This document shows positions 6,599 to 13,336 of a stretch of 36,010 bases of DNA, one piece after another. Origin of the DNA: an uncultured Mucispirillum sp. (GTDB lineage Bacteria > Chrysiogenota > Deferribacteres > Deferribacterales > Mucispirillaceae); assembly GCA_910586745.1 (NCBI GenBank), contig CAJUJZ010000003.1, forward strand, positions 1 through 36,010. The letters are read 5' to 3'. A program made the position numbers and the translations under genes. Positions within the stretch are counted from its first letter, which is position 1. Every line of letters starts with the position of its first letter. The notes below the pieces were generated by a model. The model made no database searches, had not been told where the DNA came from, and saw only the letters and a program-made list of their open reading frames with translations.

Positions 6599-7014
6599 TT
6601 CTGTTTTTGTTCTTGGTTATCGGTCATATTAAATGACTGAATAGCTTTTAAAGGTTCTTCTTTATGCAGATATGAGAAAGGCTGTTTATTATTGCCGTCT
6701 TTTCTGTCCAACCCTACATAATGCCCATTACTTTCTTTGCAGCTGCCATTACAGTTGCATTTGCAGTCATCTTTACTATGACTTAAATTTCCCTGCAAAG
6801 TATTAATATAGTCTTGTATATACCATACTGCTTTCTGTAAGTCTTCTATTTCTTTATCTTTATCAGACTTTCCCGTTTCCTGTTTGATACCTGCACGCCA
6901 TAGATATTTTATAGCATTGCCTATATTAAAGTTATAGTGTCTAGTTATTTCTATGCACTCTATCCCGCTTGGGTGTGTTGTATAATGTTTTGGGTGTGAT
7001 ACATTATCAATCAT
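6592..7014 (-). CDS. DUF3310 phage protein
   Basis: Residues 4-70 carry the DUF3310 pattern: SHPKHYTTHPSGIECIEI, then FNIGNAIKYLWRAGIK, then KDKEIEDLQKAVWYI. This family is widespread in phages and sometimes annotated as nucleotide kinase, but its reaction is unproven. The extra C-terminus (about 85-140) has a Cys-rich patch (CKCNCNGSC at 93-101) that I do not associate with the family; it may bind metal. The ATG follows GAGG by 7 nt. Confidence 0.85.
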   Translation of the reverse strand: MIDNVSHPKHYTTHPSGIECIEITRHYNFNIGNAIKYLWRAGIKQETGKSDKDKEIEDLQKAVWYIQDYINTLQGNLSHSKDDCKCNCNGSCKESNGHYVGLDRKDGNNKQPFSYLHKEEPLKAIQSFNMTDNQEQKQKW

Positions 7015-7016
7015 AA

Positions 7017-7322
7017 TTATACCTCATTAAATTGTTTTTCTTTTAACAGTTTTTCAAGGAATAATGCCTTTTCATCTGTTGAATGAGCTGCCACTAAATA
7101 CAGAGCTTCACTGCTGTTTGTTTCTGCTATCTTAACTAATTCTTTTACTGCCTGTTCTTTTGTGTTGAACTTCATAGCTTCACAAATTTTCTTACAGTAG
7201 TCTATATAATAGTGTCCTGCTTTTTTACTGCGATAAAAACCCTGCTCTATATCCAGCAGTAAATAGAACTCTTTTTTCTTATGCTGTTCTTTAAATTTAT
7301 GTTTTTTTAAATGTTCTTTCAT
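7017..7322 (-). CDS. Hypothetical 101-residue protein after large terminase
   Basis: I do not recognise this protein. It is strongly basic at the N-terminus (KEHLKKHKFKEQHKKKEF) and helical after that. Its ATG overlaps the terminase stop as ATGA, so it is translationally coupled to packaging. That is the position of T7 gene 19.5, though I see no sequence resemblance. Confidence 0.65.
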   Translation of the reverse strand: MKEHLKKHKFKEQHKKKEFYLLLDIEQGFYRSKKAGHYYIDYCKKICEAMKFNTKEQAVKELVKIAETNSSEALYLVAAHSTDEKALFLEKLLKEKQFNEV

Positions 7323-9112
7323 ATTCTACCTTTTGGTCTGTTTCTAATATCATATTTCTTTTGTGGTTTAACTTTATCTTTCCAAGCAGGATAGACAGTA
7401 ATTGTGCCTGGCACATAGCCGAACAGTTTTCTATACTCTGCCGCTTTCTTCCCTGTTGGTGCTTTTTCGTTATAAACAACTTCCATTTCCAGCTTTAACG
7501 CTCTGTCTAACCGCTCTTGTATTTTTACATCAATATCAGACTTCATATTGTCTACAAAGTGAGCCACGCCCATTGCAAGACAATCAAGCCTGTCATCGTG
7601 AGCTAATGCGTTTTTTTCTGCTATAATATGAGTTAGCTGATAGAAAAGCATATAACGGTGTCTGATATTTTCAGGATAAATAAGAGTGCTTATGTTGTCT
7701 GCTTCTATAACAGCTCTATTTACAATAAGCCTGTGTGTGTTTAATACTGGCTCCAGAGTATCTATTATCCGTCTTTCTTTCATTGTGGTATTACGGACTT
7801 CTACAATTTCTGCCAGTATTTCATTCTTTTTAAGGAATGGCAAAAGCAGGCTTGAAAACATACCGTCCCCATAGTTGCTTTCAATAATTACCTTTTGAGC
7901 TTTGTATGCGGCAGCAATACTGGAAAGTTTTTCAAGTGTTGTTTCTTCATATCCGCCTTGAAAGCCGCCCACTGCCATAAGAAATAAGTAACCGTCTCTT
8001 TCATATAACACACAGTAGGAAGTTTCGTCCTGCCCTCTGCCTGACGGGTCTATTACTAATATTCTTTGTTTATATGGAAGATAATTATTTTCTGCCAGTA
8101 TTCCTTGATAGAAATAATCGCCCTGTAAACCACAGGACGCTACCTGTAAACGATTTTCTCTTGTTCTGGTATGTAATACCTTTTCAGGCGATAACTCTTT
8201 ATCTAAATCAAATATTATTAAATCTTGCAGTTTTAATGGGTATCTTTCATAATCAGACAATGCAGTATCAAGCATAAACTGTAAAGCAAAGCCAGACTTG
8301 CCATATTCCAGCTCCCTAGACAATAACTCATCTTCATTAAATCTTTTTGGGTCTGTTGGCTGTCCTGCGATGTCTGGGTTATCTTCTACCGCCTGTTTAA
8401 TGGCCGGTGCTATCTTTTCCCCATAGCTTGATAATTTTTCAATGCTTGGGTATCTTGCAGTCCATATTCTAGTAATAAAGCCCCTGTCGCCAAGCAGATT
8501 ATAAATAGAGCTTTCTGTCTGCGGTGTTCCAAGATAAATAATAGTGCCGCCTATTTTAAGGATAGCTGCTGCTTCTTTTATGCTTTCAGACAGCTTCATT
8601 CTTTGCTCGTTTGTAAGTGAATTGTTAGGTGTTTCCACATCATCAAAAATAATATAGTCCGCACGGCTTCCTGTCATCTGCCCTGTAATACCCACTGCCT
8701 TTACAGACGGGCTTTTATCTGGCTTAATGAGTGCCACATCAAAAGCGTCTGACGCTGACCTTTGGTGCGGCTCTGGTATCATACATTTAAACAAGTCATC
8801 GTTGTATAATAACTGTTTGCAGAATGTTACGAACTCCCTTGCAAACTTCATACTGGCAGATACTACTAAAAACTTTAACTCTGGGTTTAGTCTTAACTTC
8901 CACAGGACAAATGCAACTGTTAAGTATGATTTACCAACGCCCCTAAATGCTTCTATTAATTTTCTGTCTATGGAGTTATCAGCAAGGAATTTCGCAATAT
9001 CTAATTGAACTGGTGTAGGCAGCGGCAGGGAAAGCCCCTGCCATATATGCACAACAACTTTTCTAAAATCGTAAGCCCATTCAGGCAGTGCAGGATAGTT
9101 TTTATCTGCCAT
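7319..9112 (-). CDS. terL: Terminase large subunit (T7 gp19-like)
   Basis: This 597-residue ATPase-nuclease packages DNA through the portal. Walker A is FRGVGKS at about 56-62 and Walker B is YIIFDD at 153-158. The nuclease domain follows, with VIDPSGRGQDE (Asp355, Asp362) and HDDRLDCLAMG near 505-515. I chose the ATG at 9112, about 6 nt after GAGGTG, over a GTG at 9121 that lies inside that ribosome-binding site. The gene overlaps terS by 11 bp. Confidence 0.95.
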   Translation of the reverse strand: MADKNYPALPEWAYDFRKVVVHIWQGLSLPLPTPVQLDIAKFLADNSIDRKLIEAFRGVGKSYLTVAFVLWKLRLNPELKFLVVSASMKFAREFVTFCKQLLYNDDLFKCMIPEPHQRSASDAFDVALIKPDKSPSVKAVGITGQMTGSRADYIIFDDVETPNNSLTNEQRMKLSESIKEAAAILKIGGTIIYLGTPQTESSIYNLLGDRGFITRIWTARYPSIEKLSSYGEKIAPAIKQAVEDNPDIAGQPTDPKRFNEDELLSRELEYGKSGFALQFMLDTALSDYERYPLKLQDLIIFDLDKELSPEKVLHTRTRENRLQVASCGLQGDYFYQGILAENNYLPYKQRILVIDPSGRGQDETSYCVLYERDGYLFLMAVGGFQGGYEETTLEKLSSIAAAYKAQKVIIESNYGDGMFSSLLLPFLKKNEILAEIVEVRNTTMKERRIIDTLEPVLNTHRLIVNRAVIEADNISTLIYPENIRHRYMLFYQLTHIIAEKNALAHDDRLDCLAMGVAHFVDNMKSDIDVKIQERLDRALKLEMEVVYNEKAPTGKKAAEYRKLFGYVPGTITVYPAWKDKVKPQKKYDIRNRPKGRI

Positions 9113-9362
9113 TGCCTGCACCTCTGAATAAGCCTGTTTCTATTTCTGCCAGAGTATCATCATCAATACTGCTGCTTAAAGTATCTGCAATTTCTGCTAA
9201 TTTTGGGTTTTTAATACTTGCAGCATTAATGCCGTTATCTTTTAAAAATTTAAGCATATTTGATACATCACTGGCAGAAACATTGCCGTTTTGCAGCTGG
9301 TCTAAAAAATGCTCTGCCAATAATTCGTGTAACTCTGTAAGTTTCTTTTCAGTATCTGCCAT
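9102..9362 (-). CDS. terS: Terminase small subunit (T7 gp18-like)
   Basis: This 86-residue acidic helical protein matches the size (T7 gp18 is 89 residues) and the position, directly before terL and after holin and spanins. The pattern LTELHELLAEHFLDQL followed by VSNMLKFLKDNGI is typical of small terminase subunits in T7-like and related phages. It would recognise concatemer DNA and load the large subunit. The ATG lies 9 nt after AAGGAG. Confidence 0.8.
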   Translation of the reverse strand: MADTEKKLTELHELLAEHFLDQLQNGNVSASDVSNMLKFLKDNGINAASIKNPKLAEIADTLSSSIDDDTLAEIETGLFRGAGNGR

Positions 9363-9703
9363 TATGTTTTACTCCTTAATTTATTTTTTATGAAATCAAC
9401 AAGTGCTTCAGATAAAGCCATTCCTATATCTGTTCCAGAAAAAGCAGCAAGCCCGCCAACAGCTACTGCCATTTTTAAGGGAATATCTGGCATAAGCCAC
9501 AAGACAGCTTCAAATGTAAAATAGGATATAAACATTGCAGATAAACAAGCCCAGAATTTATGACGGAATGAATAGTTTTTTAACTTCTCGTCTCTTTCTG
9601 CTCGTGCGTGGAAACCAGATAATGCACCAAAGACAGACACAACAATAAGCCATAGATAAACAATATGGTCTTTTAAATAATCAATAATTGCAGTTATTAT
9701 CAC
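9362..9703 (-). CDS. Holin-like membrane protein (gp17.5 position)
   Basis: This 113-residue protein has three hydrophobic segments, at about 13-31, 49-71 and 78-97, with a charged loop between the first two. It lies between the spanin pair and terS, as does T7 holin gp17.5, though it is longer and has more membrane spans. It would make the membrane lesion that releases the amidase. The start is uncertain: GTG at 9703 overlaps the previous stop as GTGA but lies only 2 nt after AAGGGG. The second of two ATA codons just after it is better spaced. Confidence 0.75.
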   Translation of the reverse strand: MIITAIIDYLKDHIVYLWLIVVSVFGALSGFHARAERDEKLKNYSFRHKFWACLSAMFISYFTFEAVLWLMPDIPLKMAVAVGGLAAFSGTDIGMALSEALVDFIKNKLRSKT

Positions 9704-10011
9704 TCCCCCTTGATACAGGCTTTTAAAGCCTGCTCCACTTCCTTAGTATATGAAATTATATTTATGTTATCTTTTACGGTGCTGCCTGTCTGCTTTGGTC
9801 GTACAGGCATTTCTATACTGCACCTGACAGGAATATAAACTTCTTTAATACTCTGCCTGTATAATGCCTGTTCTTTTGCGGAACAGCCAAAAAGAAAAAG
9901 AGCAAGAAAGAAAAAAAGCACCCCAAGTCCTATATGATAAAACTCGGCTTTATTTTTTCTTGCTGTCTTTTCTCTATTGATTTTTGATAAAACAGCTCTA
10001 TCACTTGCCAT
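9700..10011 (-). CDS. Outer-membrane spanin lipoprotein (Rz1-like)
   Basis: This 103-residue protein has a basic N-terminus, a hydrophobic stretch (VLFFFLALFLFGC) ending in a lipobox with Cys43, and a short periplasmic tail containing YIPVRCSIEMPVRP, a pattern seen in phage o-spanins. It overlaps the end of the i-spanin gene, the classic Rz/Rz1 arrangement. It implies an outer membrane in the host. The ATG lies 7 nt after GGAG inside the upstream gene. Confidence 0.8.
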   Translation of the reverse strand: MASDRAVLSKINREKTARKNKAEFYHIGLGVLFFFLALFLFGCSAKEQALYRQSIKEVYIPVRCSIEMPVRPKQTGSTVKDNINIISYTKEVEQALKACIKGE

Positions 10012-10396
10012 TTAAAAACTCCATTTGTGTATTGTTGATAATATTTAACCTGTTTTCACAGGAACCGTCTTTTGCTATACTTTGCTCTGCTTTTTTAAGC
10101 AGCAAATTTTTTTGTAATGAAATATTATTCAGCTCCTGTTTTAATACCTGCACAGCTTTATCGTTATCTATCTTTACTTTTTCTATCTCTTTATTCTGCT
10201 TATCTATGGCAGTATTTGCCTGTTCCAGACTGTCTTTATAAAGAATTACCTGTAACTGCTCTTGTTTCAGCTCTGATTTAAGAGTTTTTATTTCAGCCTT
10301 ATAAACTGCCACAGTTACAGAAAAAGCCGTTACAAGCAAAATTATAATAATAAAAAGGGCAGATGTTACCCTGCCCCCTGATAAAATATTAAGCAT
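10001..10396 (-). CDS. Inner-membrane spanin (Rz-like)
   Basis: This 131-residue protein has one N-terminal membrane anchor (about 12-32) followed by a long charged coiled coil (about 34-105) and a single Cys near 113 in DGSCENRLN. That is the i-spanin architecture: it spans the periplasm, binds the lipoprotein partner and fuses the two membranes at lysis. It is not sequence-similar enough for a T7 gp18.5 name, but order and topology agree. Confidence 0.85.
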   Translation of the reverse strand: MLNILSGGRVTSALFIIIILLVTAFSVTVAVYKAEIKTLKSELKQEQLQVILYKDSLEQANTAIDKQNKEIEKVKIDNDKAVQVLKQELNNISLQKNLLLKKAEQSIAKDGSCENRLNIINNTQMEFLNGK

Positions 10397-10433
10397 ATAA
10401 TGCCGCTCCTGTTAAATTTTTATTTTCAAATTC

Positions 10434-10464
10434 TTGTTTAGAGAAAAAATACTTGAAATATAAT
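10434..10464 (+). promoter_or_regulatory. Possible rightward promoter
   Basis: TTGTTT (10434-10439) and TATAAT (10459-10464) are separated by 19 bp, slightly long. A transcript from here would run through the left arm of the inverted repeat to the plus-strand terminator at 10532-10558, making an RNA of about 85 nt with a GGAGC/GCTCC hairpin. Confidence 0.35.
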
Positions 10465-10531
10465 AAAGGTTGGTATATATTGAGTGCAGTTGGAGCGGTT
10501 AGCTCCGAAATTTAGTTTGTTTTTTCTAAAT

Positions 10532-10558
10532 CCGCAAGTTACCGCTTGCGGTTTTTTT
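10532..10558 (+). terminator. Rho-independent terminator on the plus strand
   Basis: CCGCAAG (10532-10538) and CTTGCGG (10545-10551) enclose a 6-nt loop and are followed by seven T. On the plus strand this is a canonical terminator although no rightward gene lies upstream. On the minus strand it lacks the T-run. Confidence 0.75.
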
Positions 10559-10634
10559 ATGGTTTCAGCTTATAGATTAAGCTGGATATTATGACTACTA
10601 AGATTAATTGGATAACCCAGCTTTCATTTACCAT
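10557..10634 (-). CDS. 25-residue membrane peptide
   Basis: The frame starts at an ATG 8 nt after GGAGG and ends at TAA 10557-10559. Almost the whole peptide after MVNESW is hydrophobic (VIQLILVVIISSLIY), ending in KLKP. It is one membrane span, a size seen in small phage lysis or toxin-like peptides. It lies inside the candidate structured RNA and just before the spanins, so RNA folding could control its translation. Confidence 0.5.
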   Translation of the reverse strand: MVNESWVIQLILVVIISSLIYKLKP

Positions 10635-10753
10635 AAAGCCTACCTCCATTATGAAGTAAGCTAACCGCTCTCCAGCCTGTGCAAATTCTCACTCATCCCT
10701 ATTCGACGGGAATTTGGCAGTCTTCGCACAAACCGCTCACCAACTGCATTACT

Positions 10754-10782
10754 TTTATAACATATCTTTATATACTTTACAA
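10754..10782 (-). promoter_or_regulatory. Sigma70-like promoter for the structured RNA
   Basis: On the minus strand TTGTAA (10782-10777) and TATAAA (10759-10754) are exactly 17 bp apart. The predicted start, about 10747, coincides with the end of the inverted repeat, which supports this being the 5' end of the RNA. The promoter would also serve the lysis and packaging genes downstream. Confidence 0.6.
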
Positions 10783-10800
10783 TATTCTTTTATCTCATTC

Positions 10801-11247
10801 TTAACATTCAGGTCTTACAGGCCATATTACATTATCAGGGAAATCTAACTGTTTTGTAATATCTCTTAAATTCTGCTTATACTGCAAAAGTGCATTATAA
10901 TATTCACTATTTTCTGAAATAATATTAAGTGATACCTGTTCTTGATATTTCATAAGCATAATATCTGCTTCGTTTAGCAGGCTGTTTCTTTTATTTCTGA
11001 TATTTTCAACTTTTTCATCTGCAGAAGGTATATATTTTTTTTCTATATATTCTTCTGCCTGTTCTGGATATTTTTCTATATATTCAGTCAGCCAGTTATA
11101 TTTTTCTAACATTTCATCGCTTTGAGAAATATGATAAGGCATATTATTATAATTAACAATGAATGATCCGTCGTTTTTCTTTTTAATATCTGAAACAGAA
11201 TTTAAAAATAATATTTTATCTTCATTATATTCTACTGTATTCTCCAT
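10801..11247 (-). CDS. Tail fibre assembly chaperone-like protein
   Basis: This 148-residue protein ends with the pattern of phage tail assembly chaperones: RNKRNSLLNEADIML, then LQYKQNLRDITKQ, then FPDNVIWPVRP. These proteins help fibres trimerise and are encoded directly after the fibre gene, as here, where the genes overlap by 16 bp. The N-terminal half is variable. The ATG is 6 nt after GGAGG. Confidence 0.8.
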   Translation of the reverse strand: MENTVEYNEDKILFLNSVSDIKKKNDGSFIVNYNNMPYHISQSDEMLEKYNWLTEYIEKYPEQAEEYIEKKYIPSADEKVENIRNKRNSLLNEADIMLMKYQEQVSLNIISENSEYYNALLQYKQNLRDITKQLDFPDNVIWPVRPEC

Positions 11248-12344
11248 ATAAAGCCTCCAAAAGTTTTTAAATTCATTGATGTAGATATAATTTCAGTTCC
11301 ACCTGCTGCAATACCTGCTTTATTGTCAACTGCGTTATAATTGTTATAATCATGTGTGCAGGAAAAAAAGTATAAATATGTGCCACCATCTGGCAATCTA
11401 TATGATACAGGTATTCCCTGCCCGACAACTTGTTGAAACTTACCAATTCCACTGCTGCTTGTTGCTTTTGGCATTTTATTGATAACATCATCATCAAAAG
11501 CAAGCTTGTTCCAGCTGTTACTTTTAAAATCATAAATACCTGCATATTCGCCTGAATAATCTAAAGCCAAAGCATTTTTGAAACTGCCTGCAAAATTATT
11601 TTGTAATATAGAGCCTGCTATGTTCGGTAATTTTTTAGCTTTCCAATCTGCAGTCTGCCAAAAAAATGAGTAAGTTCCTGATGTATTATCAGTCAGCCAG
11701 TTGTCTTCATCAATTACAGTCCTGTCTTTTATACCTGTTGAAAGCCCGTCATTTCTTCCTGTGCCGCCTTTGCTTGCAGGCAGTATTCCTGTTAAATTTG
11801 TCAATGCGTGACTATGATTTTTTGCTGAATATTTGTTATCAGCTGTTGCAGGTTTTAAATACACTCTGTCGTGATTATGGATACTGTCAGCCTTGTCTGC
11901 AAGGGCTGTATTTGTTTCATTTTTTAATGTTTCAATAAGCTGTTCTGCCTGAGATATATCTGTCTGCAATATTCCAATAACCCTGTTTATTTCAGTAATC
12001 TCTACAGAACTTTCTTCCTTAAAAGTGTTAATAGCTGACTGTGTGTCTTCTTCTAATGCAGCTATTGCCGAAAAAGTTTCAGACCTTAAAGTTGTTATGG
12101 CAGACTGGGTTTCCTGCCTTAAAGTTTCAATAGCACTTATTGTCGCACTGCTTACTGGCTTATCCATATCAGAAGTGTTATCTACATTACCTAACCCTAC
12201 CTGCTCTTTTGTTACTTTGTGGGGGTTGTCTTTGTTCGCAGTATGGGAAACAAATATTTCTGCTGACGCCTCCACAGCTTCAAGGACTTCATTAATATCT
12301 ACTGCTAACTGCTGGTTAATTAATTTATCAGTTAATTCGCTTAT
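11232..12344 (-). CDS. Tail fibre protein, AUA start
   Basis: This fibre is 370 residues if it starts at the ATA at 12344. Visible parts are an N-terminal stretch SELTDKLINQQLAVDINEVL, then HTANKDNPHKVTKEQVGLGNV as in many phage fibres, then an 11-residue coiled-coil repeat (SAIxxLxxET) around 70-120. LPASKGGTGRNDG follows and then a C-terminal receptor-binding part. No ATG, GTG or TTG occurs in the 23 codons before the GTG at 12275, and that GTG has no ribosome-binding site. AGGAGG lies 6 nt before the ATA, which overlaps the upstream stop as ATAA. Confidence 0.85.
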   Translation of the reverse strand: MSELTDKLINQQLAVDINEVLEAVEASAEIFVSHTANKDNPHKVTKEQVGLGNVDNTSDMDKPVSSATISAIETLRQETQSAITTLRSETFSAIAALEEDTQSAINTFKEESSVEITEINRVIGILQTDISQAEQLIETLKNETNTALADKADSIHNHDRVYLKPATADNKYSAKNHSHALTNLTGILPASKGGTGRNDGLSTGIKDRTVIDEDNWLTDNTSGTYSFFWQTADWKAKKLPNIAGSILQNNFAGSFKNALALDYSGEYAGIYDFKSNSWNKLAFDDDVINKMPKATSSSGIGKFQQVVGQGIPVSYRLPDGGTYLYFFSCTHDYNNYNAVDNKAGIAAGGTEIISTSMNLKTFGGFIWRIQ

Positions 12345-13336
12345 ACTGCACCTCCTTTAATATCACTTACAACTTGCTTTAATTTAAATGCTCTTGTCAT
12401 ATTTGCAGTAGTAATTCGTGCAAGCCTGTCAAGGCTTAAATTAAACTCTTCCTTAATTTTATCAAGTATTCCTATAACTATCTCTTGGTCGCCAAAATTG
12501 CCGACAATAATATCTTCAAGTCTGTCCATATCAATAAGACATCTTTCAAGCAGAAGTTTTATTTCCATATCTGCCCGTCTTCTCTGGGCGGTTTCCATTG
12601 CTAACGACTGTTTTAATGATGATAGTTTTTCAGAAAGGCTTGCAAGCTCTTCTTCATCTGCACTGACTGGGATATTCGCTATATCCTTTTTCAAATCTGA
12701 TACAATACTCTCTAATCTTTCATATTTTGAGTTTAGAGCGGATATTGTATCATTACTGATTAATTTATCATAAATACCTGCTATCTCTCTTTGCAGGGCA
12801 GAATAGCTGCCTGTGGCAGTGTTTAATACCTGCTCTATCCTGCTGTTAAAGTTATGCTCCACATCTGCTATTGTATCCATTAATGCGGATATGTCTTCAT
12901 CTACGCTGTCCTTTAATGTTTCTAATGCCTGCTTGCTGCTGTCTATATTAGAGTTTAATACTCTAAACATTTCTTCATAGGTATCATCTTTCTCTGACTG
13001 CAGGTTATTTAAAGTATCTAATGCTTCAACCAAGTAAGCAGCTGCAGTCCTATTGCTCTCTACACTGCTTTTTATTGTATTAAGATTAGTTTCTAGCTGT
13101 CCTATCTTTGCAAGCAGTGTTTCTGTTTCATCTTCTACATTATCAGATATAGAAAAGACTGCTCCTGCTATATCCCTCTCTATCCAAAGCCGTGAGCCGT
13201 CTATAATATAGTCCAGCTTCTCTGCAAGTATCTTATTATCAATTTTTACTGTATAGCCGTTTGCACTCTTAAAAGGAATTTGAAATAAAGAGTTTTGTTT
13301 AAGAATGTTATTCTTTGTATTATACCTATAAATCAC
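12341..13336 (-). CDS. Tail fibre N-terminal/adaptor protein (T7 gp17-like head)
   Basis: The first 65 residues of this 331-residue protein (FQIPFKSANGYTVKIDN, then DYIIDGSRLWIER) resemble the N-terminal tail-attachment domain of T7 gp17. The rest is predicted coiled coil with Leu/Ile heptads and no receptor domain. It probably docks to the tail tube and carries the separate fibre encoded next to it, so gp17 is split into two genes here. The start GTG lies 9 nt after GGAGG; an ATA two codons before it is only 3 nt away. Confidence 0.65.
   Translation of the reverse strand: MIYRYNTKNNILKQNSLFQIPFKSANGYTVKIDNKILAEKLDYIIDGSRLWIERDIAGAVFSISDNVEDETETLLAKIGQLETNLNTIKSSVESNRTAAAYLVEALDTLNNLQSEKDDTYEEMFRVLNSNIDSSKQALETLKDSVDEDISALMDTIADVEHNFNSRIEQVLNTATGSYSALQREIAGIYDKLISNDTISALNSKYERLESIVSDLKKDIANIPVSADEEELASLSEKLSSLKQSLAMETAQRRRADMEIKLLLERCLIDMDRLEDIIVGNFGDQEIVIGILDKIKEEFNLSLDRLARITTANMTRAFKLKQVVSDIKGGAV
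12342..12356 (-). promoter_or_regulatory. Ribosome-binding site placing an AUA start (tail fibre)
   Basis: AGGAGG at 12356-12351 is followed by TGCAGT and ATA at 12344-12342. The spacing is ideal, the frame is open into the fibre, and no other initiator codon is within range. Confidence 0.6.

Larger units (their letters stand above)
10485..10748 (-). ncRNA. Candidate structured RNA with complementary ends
   Basis: The minus-strand transcript would begin at about 10748, 7 nt after the promoter -10. Its first bases TGCAGTTGG and AGCGGTT pair with 10485-10500, giving 16 bp interrupted by a 2-nt bulge. The 5' third (10737-10665) folds further: GTGAGC with GCTTAC, TGTGC with GCACA, AAATTC with GAATTT and CCC with GGG, all nested. 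The 3' arm can also pair with a second internal copy (near 10665-10682) or fold on itself (GGAGC/GCTCC), so alternative structures are possible. It encloses a 25-codon gene. I recognise no known RNA family. Confidence 0.5.

Noticed and set aside
8990..9121. GTG start for terminase large subunit at 9121
   Set aside because: It lies within the Shine-Dalgarno of the ATG at 9112, which has proper spacing.
10660..10740. Hammerhead ribozyme in the structured RNA
   Set aside because: ATGAG and GTC elements are present but the required CUGAUGA and GAAA core order is not.
11273..11545. Minus-strand frame inside tail fibre gene
   Set aside because: Out-of-frame shadow of the fibre C-terminus; composition not protein-like.
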